Shown: positions 12,901-24,478, counted from the stretch's first letter. The stretch: DNA of 64,000 bases from Blepharisma stoltei (GCA_914767885.1 CAJZBQ010000056.1:186001-250000), one strand, 5' to 3'. Numbers and translations are program-made. The notes: generated by a model not told the origin, from the letters alone.

Positions 12901-13499
12901 TGGGATCCGATCCCGGTTGGTCTGGGGATAGCGTATTCCGCGCTATCCCCAGGAATTTTCTATAAAAATTTACTCGCGATAATTTGCTGGGCCTAAATAA
13001 AAATTACTATAGCGAATTCTGTAAGATCTAAAGAATCAAGAGAATGCTTCAGTAAAATGCAATGCTGAGGGGATAGGCAGATATCTGACTCATTGCTGTA
13101 TATTTTTTACTTGTTTAGATGTAAAAGTTCATTTACAAGCTCATAAATAAGGATTGCATTTTTTCGATGCTTATCTTTTTCTTCAATTAGTTTATTAGTA
13201 ATCGCATAGCCTTGGTTTAAATCTTTTACCATAACTCCTGCTAAATCTAATCCTTTCTGAGCTTTATTATGCCTCTCCACTAAACTTGTATGGAGATTCA
13301 TCCCTCCTTTTCCTTTCAATTCATTTTGGATTTTTTCAATCTCTTCAATTGCTGTGTCTCTTTCTTTTTCTAGCTCTGTTTTAACTCGATTTAAAGCGCC
13401 TTCTAAGCTTGTGAGATTAATAATTTCATGATTTTTCAGCAGTTTTTCACAGTGCTGCACAGGGTCGAATTCTTCCATCTTATAATAATTGATCTTCAA
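9965..13499 (-). CDS. SEC10: Exocyst complex subunit Sec10 (EXOC5)
   Basis: 694 aa after removing five IESs and three 15-nt introns; the sum is exactly divisible by three. Sec10 tethers secretory vesicles to the plasma membrane as part of the eight-subunit exocyst. Order of recognisable pieces: an N-terminal coiled coil (EIEKIQNELKGKGG), the segment IIASKFLSQKAELIEKF matching the conserved S/K-I-A-S-K-Y region of EXOC5, a long helical middle, and the C-terminal block LGTKFIAIVVEHLSKF ... YRNLV ... AEPIASIDRTILAEFI, which closely follows EXOC5. Length agrees with the usual ~700 aa. One TGA (about 10914) reads as Trp. The start is MKINYYKMEEF; the second Met is possible. Confidence 0.88.
10394..10712. 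other. 319-bp IES with hairpin in SEC10
   Basis: TA-bounded; removal joins KKQDY to TDNTQACS. It contains a palindrome at about 10485-10575 (GGCTCCCACGAGCC and its inverse). Confidence 0.82.
11463..11838. mobile_element. C-run MITE (GAGTGAAC subtype) in SEC10
   Basis: TAACTCCCCC...GGGGGAGTAA with CTCCGTGAGTGAACAAAA at both ends. Removal joins TTLRYL to EYLSYSH. 376 bp. Confidence 0.9.
11920..12308. mobile_element. C-run MITE (GAGCGAAC right end) in SEC10
   Basis: 389 bp, only about 80 bp from the previous copy and in the same orientation. Removal joins VVTLLLA to EIIELK. Confidence 0.9.
12463..12477 (-). other. 15-nt intron in SEC10
   Basis: Minus-strand GTAAAAATCATTTAG; removal keeps TVGI joined to RDKKTSFD. 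Confidence 0.8.
12567..12661. other. 95-bp IES in SEC10
   Basis: TA-bounded, with two stop codons in frame. Removal joins IMKDAY to SSENCIADF. Confidence 0.82.
12739..12964. other. 226-bp palindromic IES in SEC10
   Basis: Near-perfect palindrome: TCCTGGGGATAGCGCGGAAT at one end returns inverted at the other, with inner arms GGATCCACACATGGAAC. TA-bounded; removal joins IIASKFL to SQKAELIEKF. Confidence 0.85.
12993..13007 (-). other. 15-nt intron in SEC10
   Basis: Minus-strand GTAATTTTTATTTAG. Confidence 0.82.
13096..13110 (-). other. 15-nt intron in SEC10
   Basis: Minus-strand GTAAAAAATATACAG, removing an in-frame TAA after ELLHLN. Confidence 0.82.
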
Positions 13500-13736
13500 T
13501 CAACAAAGTTATTCATTTAATACAAAATTAATAATCTATACATTAATTATTAGTTAAAACATATGACAAACTGCCATTATTCTCTATCATCATCTGATAA
13601 CACATAATCAACAAGGCTCCTACATAACTCTTCAGTTTCACAGCTATTCCTATTGTGTGTTTAGTTGAGAATGAGGACAATTTTTATAATAATTTTTATT
13701 ATGGTGCTTTTTTTTAAAAAAATCATTGGAGATTTA

Positions 13737-14780
13737 TTAGAGAAATACAATTTGATAATGTATATCAGACCACGACCTTTTTAATTCACACTCAGTGAAT
13801 TCAGATGAGCCCGAATCCGGTTCAATAATAATAGTTGCCGAATTGCTCATTTCTTCTTTAGGTATGGCCCTCTTGCATTCTACCCATCGATCCCGAATGA
13901 AATTATTAGAAAAATTTCTCATAACTTTTTCAACAGATTCTTGTTTTTCGTAACTCCCCCACCCTCCGTGATTGAACAAAAAAATCTTGTTCACTCACGG
14001 AGGGGGGTTAATTTGTTTTTTTTTAAAAATTTATATTAAAAAATTTTTGTTTACTCACGGAGGGTGGTGGGTTTTTGGTCAAAAAATAGCGATTTTTCTA
14101 ATGGTTTTGTTCACTCACGGAGGGGGGGGGGGAGTAAGTAATAAAGCCGAAACCTCTGGGCTTGCCTGTAATCCTATCTTTCATATACCCTTTCTTACTA
14201 TATTTGCTAAATTAGTTTTAAAAAATATTTATTTTTAATAATTATTTTTTTTTAGAAATTAAAATAATTTTGGATAACTACACTGTCTTCAATTTCTCCG
14301 AATTGTTCGAAATACTGATATTCTTTTTAAAGAGAATAATGCAAATATATTGGACAGACAAAAACAGTTCTCTTTAAAATAAGAGACGTTTATTAGCCTG
14401 CCTATAATATTTAGTCCCTCTAAACAGCATAAAACTCAGAATTCGTAACTTCTGGAAGCAAACCCCCTACAAAAATTTTTCGGCTCCTATTGGCTTTTTC
14501 GTTTTTTTCTTTCGGAAAAGCAGGCTTGCACTCGACTTCTTTACCTAAAAGTGAATGTTTTCTACTTAAAATAACCCTAACTGAGCTTTGGTTTACCATA
14601 GTAACGAAACCAAAGCACCTCGACCGTCCTGTGTTTTTATCGAGTATCAAAGAACACTTTTCAACACGTCCAAATCTGCTGAAATAACTCTTTATTTCTT
14701 CTTCTTTCAGCTCTGAAGGAAGACCGCCTATAAATAGTTTTTTGCTAAAATAAGGGTTACTCGTGTGTTTTAGTGTTCAT
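13737..14780 (-). CDS. Two-RRM RNA-binding protein (Musashi/DAZAP1-like)
   Basis: 213 aa after removing three IESs and a 16-nt intron; the sum is divisible by three. RRM1 has RNP2 KLFIGGL and RNP1 RCFGFVTM. RRM2 has KIFVGGL and RGFGFITY, with the linker KPAFPKEK typical of tandem hnRNP/Musashi proteins. After RRM2 there is a second K-R-A-I-P-K linker and a short acidic tail. It probably binds RNA in nucleus or cytoplasm; the target is unknown. Confidence 0.87.
13951..14134. mobile_element. Short (184-bp) internally deleted C-run MITE
   Basis: Has both termini and the left hairpin but lacks most of the AT-rich core. Removal joins GFGFITY to EKQESVEK inside RNP1 of RRM2. Confidence 0.87.
14186..14276. 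other. 91-bp IES in RRM gene
   Basis: TA-bounded; joins IEDSVV to MKDRITGK in frame. Confidence 0.82.
14321..14431. other. 111-bp IES in RRM gene
   Basis: TA-bounded; joins VTNSEFY to QYFEQFGEI in RRM2. Confidence 0.83.
14745..14760 (-). other. 16-nt intron in RRM gene
   Basis: Minus-strand GTAACCCTTATTTTAG, six codons after the ATG; removes in-frame TAA and TAG. Confidence 0.83.
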
Positions 14781-15309
14781 TTTATATACTGATTTATTGG
14801 TGGGTGATAAAAATAAGGGAAATATTTTATTTGGATTTTTGGAGAGAGAACGAGATCAGGAATATGGAGAAGAAGCGAGGGCAGTAGCTATAGGGACACA
14901 TAAGAAATTTATAGAGAGAATGGTTAAGGGATATTGTGTTTGGAGATAGGGATAAAGAAATATTTAAAATTTAATTTGTAATTTGAAATCAGAAACTTAT
15001 CGATTATTATGGATTCTGTAGGTTTCTGAAAATAAATGGGAAAGTTATGAAGTTTTAAAGTGATTAATTAAAGTATTTGAGTTTTTGGAATTAAATGCAA
15101 TTTTTATAGGATCTTATATGAATACAACAGGTTTAACCTCTTCGAATTACATAATTGTTCCTCTATTAGTATTATAATGCAAATTCTAATAAATAAGTGT
15201 TAAGCAAAATAAAAATATAAATTCAGCAAACAGATTTCAGCGAAAACTCATAGAAATCAAAAAATTACATAAAACTTAAAAAACTATTTATAAGTTATCT
15301 AACTTATTT
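14781..15309. other. Intergenic region between two minus-strand genes
   Basis: AT-rich; no open frame or MITE terminus recognised. Presumed promoter of the RRM gene at the left and 3' flank of the next gene at the right. Confidence 0.5.
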
Positions 15310-16136
15310 TTAATTTCCAGGCTCTCCTACTTCTTCTTTAAGCTTATTGAGTTTTTCTGATTTAAAGCCTGGCACAGAAGCTCTAGCAAGCTTTTCTCTG
15401 TATTCTCTTCCTTGTCTGGTATTCAGATTCTCTGGCTTTTTTCCAACAATATTGTCTATGAATTCATTAATGTACACATTTTGGTTTTCTGCTTTTCTGC
15501 TTACTCCCCCCCCTCCGTGAGTGAACAAAACCATTAGAAAGATTGCTATTTTTTGCTTAAAAACCCACCCTCCATGAGCGAACAAAAATAGAAAAAAATT
15601 TTTATGAAAAAAATTGATATATAAGTGATAATTAATATAATGAAATCTCAAGCTAATTCTGTTTAATTTTAAACAAATTGCGTTTTAAAACATAAATTTT
15701 ATAAATTAAATTAATATTTGGTCTCAATTTTTGCAAATTAGGATTTTTTTAAAATTTTGAAAAAAAACATTTTTCTATAAAATTCATATATAAATTTTTT
15801 TAAAAAAAAAAATTAACCCCTCTCCGTGAGTGAACAAAATTTTTTTGTTCACTCACGGAGGGGGGAAGTTAGACTTTTCATATGCTTTACTTCTTGATCC
15901 TTTCTTCTGGTCACTCTTTTCAAGTCATCTTCTTCAATCTCCATATCATCTGTATTTGTTTCCTTCGCGGCTTCGGCTTCCTCGCGCTGTTTTTGCCGTT
16001 TAAGCATTTTTTCATTTCTTATTCTTGTTTCTTTGGCGTTTGTCCTTTTTTTGGGGTCTCTTTCTTCGTTAGCCTTTCTATTACGTTTATCTGAAGCCTC
16101 ATCGGCCATAGAGTCCATGGATTCTTGAAACTTCAT
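15310..16136 (-). CDS. Small highly charged protein, unknown function
   Basis: 152 aa after removal of the MITE 15502-15869. Lys/Arg/Glu-rich throughout (SDKRNRKANEERDPKKR), with an acidic patch DDMEIEEDD and a conserved-looking C-terminal helix (LNTRQGREYREKLARASVPGF). It suggests a nuclear or RNA-associated protein, but no family is recognised. Confidence 0.6.
15502..15869. mobile_element. C-run MITE (GAGTGAAC subtype)
   Basis: 368 bp, TTACTCCCCC...GGGGGAAGTTA. Removal joins KHMKSL to SRKAENQN. Confidence 0.88.
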
Positions 16137-16484
16137 TTTATTTAGATATTGTCAGTATTTTCATTGATGATTATTTAGTATAGAATTGTTGATAGAATAA
16201 ATATATTTCACAAGCTATTTATATATATGGGTTAATTATATTTTTTAAGTTAGGTCTATTAGAATTAAATTTGGATTTTAAGTAATTCTTTTGGGAAAAA
16301 TGATTGAATAAAGAAACTGGCTTAAATGACAATTAATAACTAGATAATTTATAGGGGAATTAAATAAACTAGTTATAGAAGAATTTAAGATAAATTTTAG
16401 TAGACTATCATAAGTTGAATTCAAAATTTATCTTCATCTTAATAGTCAAAACTCAAAATGTTCTTATTTTATTATAAATAAATA

Positions 16485-19400
16485 ATGCTCAACATATTAC
16501 AAAAAATGACAGATGAAAACTCATCTGAAAAGCCTATTTTTGAAACTGTTCAAGAAGACAAAAACAATAATGACCAAACTGCTTTAAGTTCTCTAACCTC
16601 AAACACCCAATCCAACCTAATCAAACTCAACCCTATCATGCTTGAAATAACACAAAACACATCAGTAGGCATCGCAAAAGACTTCCAAGCCACTTTACAT
16701 TACATTTCCGCAAGACTCCCTAAATTTATCAGAATCCCATTCAAAGGCACTTGTATGAAGCCAATGCGTGGTGGGGAAACCTTTGTATGTGGCGCGAATA
16801 AAAGGCTCATTATTTGTAACGAAAAAGAAATCCTCAAGGACTGAAGAATTGATGCAAAAATCCAGTCAATCGATATATAGAATTTTTCCATAGATGGCGC
16901 TATTTGCCCTTGATTTGCCCACTGAAACAATTTTTTGGTTTGACCAAACCATATGGTACTGGTCGAGCCAAAAAAATTTTCCAGTGGGCAAATCAAGGGC
17001 AAACTGTGCCATCTAAGGGAAATTTCTATAACAGATGACGACAAATTCGCATATATAGCAACTGAAAATCTGATTAAAAAAATATCATTATATGATTTTG
17101 AGACAGTTACAACATTTAAGGGGCATGAGGATTTAATAACTGTTGTATGTGTTTCATGAGATGAAAAATTTTTGTATTCAGCTGGAAAAGACTGCACTGT
17201 GCGTGTATCAATTGATGATGGGATAAATTTTAGCTCACAAATACTATATAAGCATGAAAATATTGTGCTGGCTTTAAATATTAGTAAAGATGGCCTTCAT
17301 TTATTGTCTGGAGATGCTGGAAAAACAATTATTTTATATTCAATAACTAATAAAACAGTACAATCAAGACTGGAAAGCCCTGAAGGGAATATTACTTGTG
17401 TTAAGTTTTCTCCTAAAAAAACTTATTTCGCAACGAGTGATCAGCATTTTAATATAAATATTTGGAAATTTGAGACCTGCAAGATAGTAAAGGTGCTGAA
17501 AGGGCATGAAAATGAGGTGTCAACTATGAAATTTAATAGCTCAGATAGTATACTTGTGACTGGGAGTAAGGATAATTCAGTCAGAGTATGGAGTATCCAC
17601 ACAAATCAAGATGAAGTTGTACTTTTAGGTCACGAAAAATCTGTCAGAGCTATATCTATTAGTTATAATGAAAAAATAATTTTTTCATTTGGAAGAGACT
17701 ATAAAATCTCTATGTGAAAATTCCCGAAGTTTCAAAATAATAAATTGCTGTTTGGCCATAATGATACCATATATAAACTACTGATATCCCAAAAAAGGAA
17801 ATATATGCCTCTTACAGCAGATAAAGCTCTTAAGCCTATATCACTATTCTATTTCTTATAGATAATATATATAATAGAGAAGCTCCATTCACCATAAATT
17901 GCTGTATATATACTTTTTGGATTTAATATAACTATAAAATTATTTATTTATCTCTCTGAACTATTCAATATTAACAGTATATTCAAATTCTGACGATTGT
18001 AAAATTATTGTATGGGATTTTGTCACAAATAAAATCATTCATGAGCTTATCCATGATTCATCAATGTACGCTATGGCCATGTCTCTAGATGAAGATATGC
18101 TATTTTCTTGTACTGATGACCAAAAAATTGTTATATGAGATTTAGAAACTTATGAAAAAATCAAAGAAATTATATTAGAAGAAACCTCTGTCAGGGCAAT
18201 TTTAATTACCCCTGACAATAGATTTGTAATCACTGGGGATGAAGCTTTTAGAATTTCTATATGAGAAATGGAAAATTTAACCCTAAAACACGTAATAAGG
18301 TCTCATAGAAACGCAATCTGATCTTTAGCTCTGCATGGAGATCACCTTTTCAGTGGAGACCAAAATGGAGAAATAATGCTGCATGATTTAAAAGAATTTA
18401 AACTTCATGCAGAGCTTAAAGGGAATAGTACAAAAGTCCAGACAATAAAAGCCACAAAAGATGGAGAATTGCTGATATCAGGGTATAGAGACGGAGAAAT
18501 TAAAATATGAAGCATAAAAAACAGAAACTGCTTGAGGACTATTAAATTTCATACTGATGTGCTGAGGGAGATTTATTGCAGTACTGACGGAAAATATTTT
18601 TTTGCGTGCTCTGAAGACCAAAGACTGACGGTTTTTGATTTAAAAAATTTTGGGTTTATTACTGGGATTAAAACGAAAAATAAAATTCGAGCTATGGAAT
18701 TTACGGATGGGGAGCATGAAATTGTCTGTGCTTTGGAAAATGTATTGGGGATAATATTAAAATAAGTTGGTATTAATAATTTTATTATTTAAGCCTGATT
18801 TATTATAAAATAGAATAATTCAAATCATCCAAAACCCGCTGAAAGCTTCGTGATTTAATCCTAAAAAACCTCACGATATCACTATATTTGGCCCCAGTTT
18901 TGGAAAATATAAATTTATGAAGTATATTTCTGATATCATGCTCTCTGAAACTCCTCCACATAATCCTGAAATGGACCAATTTATTATATAGGGAATTCTA
19001 GTGAATTTTCCTGTAAGGGCGGGCAGTTGATGAGAATCATTTGCCAACTCTCCAATTGCCTACTCTTAAAGTGCAATTCATAGAAATTCATTATAGAGCC
19101 GTATCATCTTAACGCTCTCCATTTTTATGCTTACCCCCCTCTTTGAGTGGACAAAAATTTTTTTCGCTCATGAAGGGCTTTAATTTTTTTTTTTTAGCAT
19201 TCATATCTAAATTTTATAATAAATTTTAATCTTTCAATTTAAAAAAATCCCGCAAAAATGGAAAGCAAATATTAATTTAATTTGTTTTAAAATGCAAGCT
19301 GTTTAAAATCAAACATAATTAGCTAGAGAATTCATTATACCAATTCTACTTATATTTCACAATTTTTAATTAATTTTTAACAGGGCGCATTTCGCGCCAA

Positions 19401-21589
19401 AAAAAAAGGGAAGCAAACAGTCCAAAGGAAGGGCGTCAAAGTGGTGGAATCTCAGTGGAGAAGTGCTGAGGAGCAGGAGATGGCGGAGTGGAGGTCTCAG
19501 ATTTTGATAGCTGAGTTCGGTTGAGGAATGAGCGCTCAGTGATGCATTAAAATCATGGGATTTTCACATGGATAATAATTGGGGTGATTGTTGAGGTTGC
19601 TACTGATGTATGAATTGAAGCTGGATCTGTTGCTGTAGAAGCTGAAATTGTTTGGAGTTGTTGGAATATTTTGGAATTGTTGGAGTTAATGAAGTTGTTG
19701 GAGTTGCTGGAATTGTTGGAGCTGTTGGAGTTGTTAGAGTTGTTGAAGAAAATTGAGAGAAGTGCTGTATAGCAGCTTTAAGTTTAAATATATATATACA
19801 TATTTCAAAATTTTTAAATTTAAAAATTTTTGTTTGTTTTTACCTAAAAATTAAGGATTTTTCCAATGGTTTTGTTCGCTCACTGAGGGGGAGTTACTTT
19901 AATTTGCCATCACATTTAAAAAAGAGCATAAAATTAGGCGATGGGTTTTTCCCATCTATTCGTAATGAAACGCCTTTATCAATTTGTCTTAAAAAATCGT
20001 ATACAGAATGCACAGCTGCCATTTTTAGTGCAATGAAAGATATTTCTACAGCTAATCCTTATTCGTTTTATTATTTTGAAGACTCTATTGTTGATCTGAA
20101 TTTTAAAGGTTTTCCAGGGCTAGAACATCTCTATAAAAGCATTTTTATAAGATGTAAAGATTTGTCGTTACCGAAATTTTGTATAGTTTGAGCACTGTAA
20201 TAGTTGGGCTTTTCTTTATACTTTCCCACATACTTGGCAGTTAGCTTTCTACTTTGCGCGTCCTTTGAAGATATCTTTTATAGCCTGAATGTTGAATTGC
20301 TATCGTAAATTATAAAAAGCCCCCAAGCTGGCCAGAAACATTATAAACAGTCCAAGCCATTTTTGTGCTCTGATTATAATGAAAAATCAAAACTTCCTTA
20401 TATCGTCCATTCCAGCTATATTATTCCAAAAAAAGAAAATTTCAGTACTGGGGTACGTTTTACAAGTGAAGGGAAAGATATTATGTATTTACAGTCTTTA
20501 GTAAGGCTTGACATTGAAATTGGCACAAAAGAGAGCTTAAGGTTTTTAGAAAGTCTAGATAAGTGCCCAAATACCCAGATTTTAAAGACAAGATTAATTA
20601 GAACTATTTTGAATGAAAAATGGGAAAAAATAGGATGGGTCATGTACGTGCAAGCTGCAATTTTTGCTACTTATTTAATTTTATTATCAATTTATGCAGT
20701 TAAATGAGAATTTGACGAGAACCATATTATCCCAGCATTTGTTTTTCATCTAATTTTAACAAGTTATGAGCTGTTTCAGCTATATGTGGGAGGAATTTAT
20801 TATTTAAAAGACTTATATAATTGGGTGGACTGAGGAAGAATCACCTTATTTACTATCCACATAATATTATTGTGAAGCCACACCTATCAGGATTGAAATG
20901 AATATATTTTGGGTGCTTTAATTTCAATATCATATTACAGATCAACGATATTTTTTAACATTTATTCTAAAACCCGCCTATTGAACAATCTTTTACTTGC
21001 TGTATTTTATGATCTTATTGCTTTCTTTATTATTTTATTATTTTCCACATTTGCATTTGCCATAACTCTATGCGCAGTTAAGGGAGACACAAGTATAAGC
21101 TTTTTTACATGGATAACTTTAGCATGAAGAGCCAATATAGGGGACTATGACAATAATGCGGATTATTATGATCCCATGCTTATGTGGGCATTTCATTGAA
21201 TATTTACAGTAATAAATCCAATTATTTTGATTAATTTGCTTATATCGCTCATGGGCGATACTTTTCAAAGAGTTAAAGAAAACTGGGAAATTGCGGATGC
21301 AAAAGAAATGATTTATATGATGCTTGAAGTTGAGACGCTGCTTTTTTGGAAAAGAAATAAAGGAAAAAAAGAATTTTTGCAGACATGCTCGAGTGTTGAA
21401 AATTTGGAAGAAAAAGAAGAAATTGTCAATAAAAAATTGATAAATTTAGATAAAGAAATTGGTATTATGCTAGAAAAGTTTAAGGGCTCACATGAAGAAA
21501 GGCTAAAAATCCTAAGAGAGAATTTAGATGCCGCAAAAGCGTTTAAAGAGTCGCTTAATAAATCTAAAAAATATAAAAAAAAGCAATAA
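16485..21589 (+). CDS. WD40-repeat / TRP-like ion channel fusion
   Basis: 1229 aa after removing six IESs; the sum is divisible by three. Residues ~90-750 are WD40 repeats (GHEDLITVV...GKDCTVRV, FNINIW, GHENEVSTMKF, KIIVWDF, VIWDLE, ISIWEME). In several the repeat-ending Trp is TGA. Then come a channel linker (FGKYKFMKYISDIM ... FYAYFNLPSHL ... PLSICLKKSY) and about six hydrophobic segments (YVQAAIFATYLILLSIYAV, TLFTIHIILLW, LLAVFYDLIAFFIILLFSTF, IFTVINPIILINLLISLMGD), ending in a coiled, basic tail. N-terminal beta-propeller plus C-terminal ion_trans region is an architecture seen in ciliates. It is probably a membrane cation channel; selectivity cannot be read. The boundary of the 17.8-kb IES is the least certain. 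Confidence 0.83.
16874..17026. other. 153-bp palindromic IES
   Basis: TA-bounded; arms around TTTGCCCTTGATTTGCCCACT return inverted. Removal joins KIQSID to ITDDDKFAYI. Confidence 0.85.
17802..17979. other. ~178-bp IES in WD40 region
   Basis: Contains several stops. The TA pair chosen joins SQKRKY to SNSDDCKIIVWD in frame and gives a repeat of normal length; neighbouring TA pairs are possible. Confidence 0.6.
18752..18815. other. 64-bp IES joining WD40 and channel parts
   Basis: TA-bounded; contains TAA stops. Removal joins NVLGI to IQIIQNPLKASW, fusing the propeller to the channel. Confidence 0.8.
18989..19101. other. 113-bp IES
   Basis: TA-bounded with inverted GAATT-rich ends; joins MDQFII to YHLNALHFYAY. 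Confidence 0.8.
19132..19894. mobile_element. 763-bp degenerate C-run MITE carrying another insertion
   Basis: Diverged termini (TTACCCCCCTCTTTGAG / GAGGGGGAGTTA) with the usual AT core. At about 19381-19795 it holds an unrelated GC/GTT-rich block starting near GGGCGCATTTCGCGCC. Removal joins FYAY to FNLPSHLK. Confidence 0.78.
20198..20341. other. 144-bp IES in channel linker
   Basis: TA pair chosen by frame: joins KFCIVWAL to YKQSKPFLCSD. Boundary moderately certain. Confidence 0.65.
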
Positions 21590-21634
21590 ATTAAATTTTA
21601 TAATAAATCTGATTTTATCTGAAAATAATAAAAA

Positions 21635-23277
21635 ATGAGCTGCTTTTATGAAGGATGCAGTAATAAAGCTGAAATGTTTTGTGCTTGTAGCTCTTCTGAA
21701 GTAATGATCTGTGGATCCCATATGCAGGACCATGTGAAAGATTCAAAAGAAACAAAGCACCCTTTTGAGTCTCTATATGTCAAGCCAGATCTTGGCTTAA
21801 AAACATTTATCATCAATCAGATTGATAATAAAATCAAAACTTTAGATGAACAAAAATATACTGCAATAGAAGAAGCTCTCAAAATTTTTAAAGAAACCAA
21901 AATGAAATTAGAAGAAAGCTTATTAAAAATTAGCAGAGAAATTGGGAATCAGAAAAAGCTTAAATTGGAAATCATAGCTACAGAAGAAATTAATAAATTA
22001 CATCCTGAGCCAATTTTAGCAGTTTTTGACGAATATAATGCAGAATATGCTAAAAGCATTGCGGGGCAGTCTATTGAAAATGAATGCACGCTTTCAGTTT
22101 CAGCACAAATAGATTATTCCTCATTTAACCTTCTTCACCTTCTATCAAATCACTCAATGAGCGTCAACTCAGTTTCATTTTCTCCATCAGGAAATTACCT
22201 TGCTTCATGCAGCTCAGATCGCTCAATAAAGATCTGGGATTTATCTATCTATAAGGTTAGGTTAATTAAGCCTTGCTTAGATCATACTCAAGACAAGCAT
22301 TGAAAAAGACTTGTTTAGCTGCGAGGGAACCTCCTGGATATGTAAATATTCCACTTGCTTCCCCTTTAAATTGGAACAAAGCATTGGGGACAAAATCCAA
22401 TCGGAACACAAATACCAATTACCTTTAGGCTCTGTTTCCTGCTTAGGTCACACAAAGGTCCCCAAACTTTAGCAATTCAAGGAGAATGCGAGCCGGTCTT
22501 CCACATTATATTTGTATGCTAACCTATAAGGTATCAAAAGAAATCAGAGGGTACAATAAAAGCGACATTCTCTCAATTTCATGGTCTAAATGTGGAAAAT
22601 ACCTCGCCACAGGCAGTATAGATAAATCAGTCAAAATTTTTGACGTCGAAACTTCTCAATTAATTAAGGACTTTAAAGGTCACACAATGGATGTCCATTC
22701 AGTCTCATGGGATCCAAGCTCTACATTTTTGGTGTCTGGAAGCAGAGATAACACTGCTAAAATATGAAAAATAGACAGAGATACCCAATTTGGAGAGTTA
22801 AAAGCCCATAAAGGCTGAATCTGGTGCGTAGCTTGGTCACCATGTGGAAAATATATTGCAACTGCAAGCGGGGACAATTCGGTTGGGATATGAAGTTTTG
22901 ATAATTTTCAGATGATTTATCAATTAAATGGCCACACAAAATATGTATTGGGTGTCAATTGGTCTCCTTGTGGAGGATATTTAGTTTCTGGCAGCAAAGA
23001 CCAAACTGTTAAAGTGTGGGATTTTAAAACACAAAGCATTTTATATGATTTTGTAGGGCATAAGGGATGAATATGGTCAGTATCATTTTCACCGTGTGGG
23101 AAATATGTAGCTTCTTCAAGTGGAGATATGACTACAAAAATATGAAGCTTAGAGACACAAAAAGAAATTAACCAGCTTAAAGGACATAGCGACTATGTTT
23201 ATTCTACAGTTTGGTCACCCGATGGGAAATATTTAGCTTCAGCAAGTGCTGATAAAAAAGTTAAGATTTGGGGTTAA
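21635..23277 (+). CDS. B-box-like zinc finger / WD40 beta-propeller protein
   Basis: 455 aa after removal of IES 22250-22524. The N-terminus has a Cys/His cluster resembling a B-box ([27 protein letters not shown]), followed by a coiled coil (~60-150) and seven WD40 repeats ([27 protein letters not shown] through KKVKIWG). Four repeat-terminal Trp codons are TGA. The arrangement recalls TRIM-like scaffold proteins without a RING. It probably mediates protein-protein interaction; partner unknown. Its stop lies only 12 bp from the end of the convergent gene. Confidence 0.83.
22250..22524. mobile_element. 275-bp IES with CTATAAGGT direct repeat
   Basis: Flanked by a 9-bp direct repeat containing TA, with AGGTTAGG/CTAACCT inverted ends. 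Inside lies a CCCCTTTAAATTGGAACAAA motif of the second C-run family. Removal joins WDLSIYK to VSKEIRGY. Confidence 0.87.
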
Positions 23278-23288
23278 TTAAATTTACA

Positions 23289-24478
23289 TTAAATTTCTAC
23301 ATCATCATCACTTTTCATCAGCTTTCTTGCTATTTCTACCAAATCAGAAGGATCTTTGCTTGTTTTACATCGGAATTTAGGTGTAAAGCTTCTACCGATT
23401 CTTGGTACAATTTTTTTGTGTTTAAATTGGAATCCATCATTGATTTCATTAATGATATGATTTCTCTTCTTTATTAACAGCTTTATTTTTTTCGTAGTTT
23501 CTAACTACCGCCTCTTTGAGCAACGAAAAATTTTTGTTTGCTTATGGATTTATTTTTAGAAAAATTTATAGTAATATTTTGTTTTTCAAAAAATTCAGTT
23601 TAGAAGTAAAAGTTAATTTAATTTGCAAAATTTATGTCTTTAAATGCAAAAAATTTAAAAATAAAAAGAATCAGCTAGAGATTACGTTATAATAATTATC
23701 ATTTATATATCAAAATTTTTTTCATAAAAAAGTTTTGTACACTTACGGAGATTTTTTGGCAAAAAATAGGGAATTATTCAATGGTTTAGTTCGCTCATGG
23801 AGGGAGTAAGACGAATTCATCCCTCGATTTTCCTTCACATTTACATTGAATTTTCTTGCATTGATTACACTTATATCTAGCTTCCCCCTACTCTGAGCTA
23901 GTTTATTTTTTTTAAAAATGTTATATATAAATTTCTATCATTAATTTTTTTCCAAAGTTTAAAAATTTCAAGATACAATTTAAAAAGTAACATTCAATAA
24001 AATTAATCCTTTAGTTCTTTTGTTATAGTATTTATATTTAAAATCTTTTCATATAGCTTATAGAGGGTGGATTTCTAAAACGGCTTGATTTTTTTTATAG
24101 TTCTGCTCGCTTATTGAAGAGGACTAAGGACTTCATATCAATAAACTTCTTATAAAAAGTATGTTGGAATTTTGGGATCTCGATTTTTTCATTTATTGGG
24201 AACTGTATTTGTGGGATTTTTTCTAGTTTTATTTTTGATTTTGGAGTAAAAAGTGGAGATGATGGCTTGCTGAGAGGGTCATTTGATCGAGAAAACCGTG
24301 GAGTTCTCCTTTTTGTGTGGAATAAATCGAATTTATTAGATGATTGTAATGAGGAATTTGAGATGGAGCTTTGGTACACACTTGAGTGGTTTAAAATGAA
24401 GCTGCTATTTAAAAGCATTTGACTTCTGGCATGAAAATTTGTATATAATCGTGGGTCAGGAGTTGTGCTTATTTTCAT
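23289..24478 (-). CDS. Unknown protein with CxxC cluster
   Basis: 208 aa after removing 23502-23806 and 23878-24135, a sum divisible by three. The N-terminus is Ser/Pro-rich (KRRTPRFSRSND). The middle exon in the chosen frame has YKCNQCKKIQCKCEG, a possible zinc-binding cluster, and the C-terminus is basic (KIKLLIKKRNH). No family is recognised. The left IES could end one TA earlier, which changes the middle-exon frame and hits a stop, so the chosen model is favoured. Confidence 0.55.
23502..23806. mobile_element. Degenerate C-run MITE (305 bp)
   Basis: TAACTACCGCCTCTTTGAGC ... TTCGCTCATGGAGGGAGTAA; weak termini suggest an old copy. Confidence 0.75.
23878..24135. mobile_element. Degenerate C-run MITE (~258 bp)
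   Basis: TAGCTTCCCCCTACTCTGAGC ... GCTTATTGAAGAGGAC. The family terminus ends at 24126 but the frame favours the TA at 24136, suggesting boundary drift. Confidence 0.6.
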
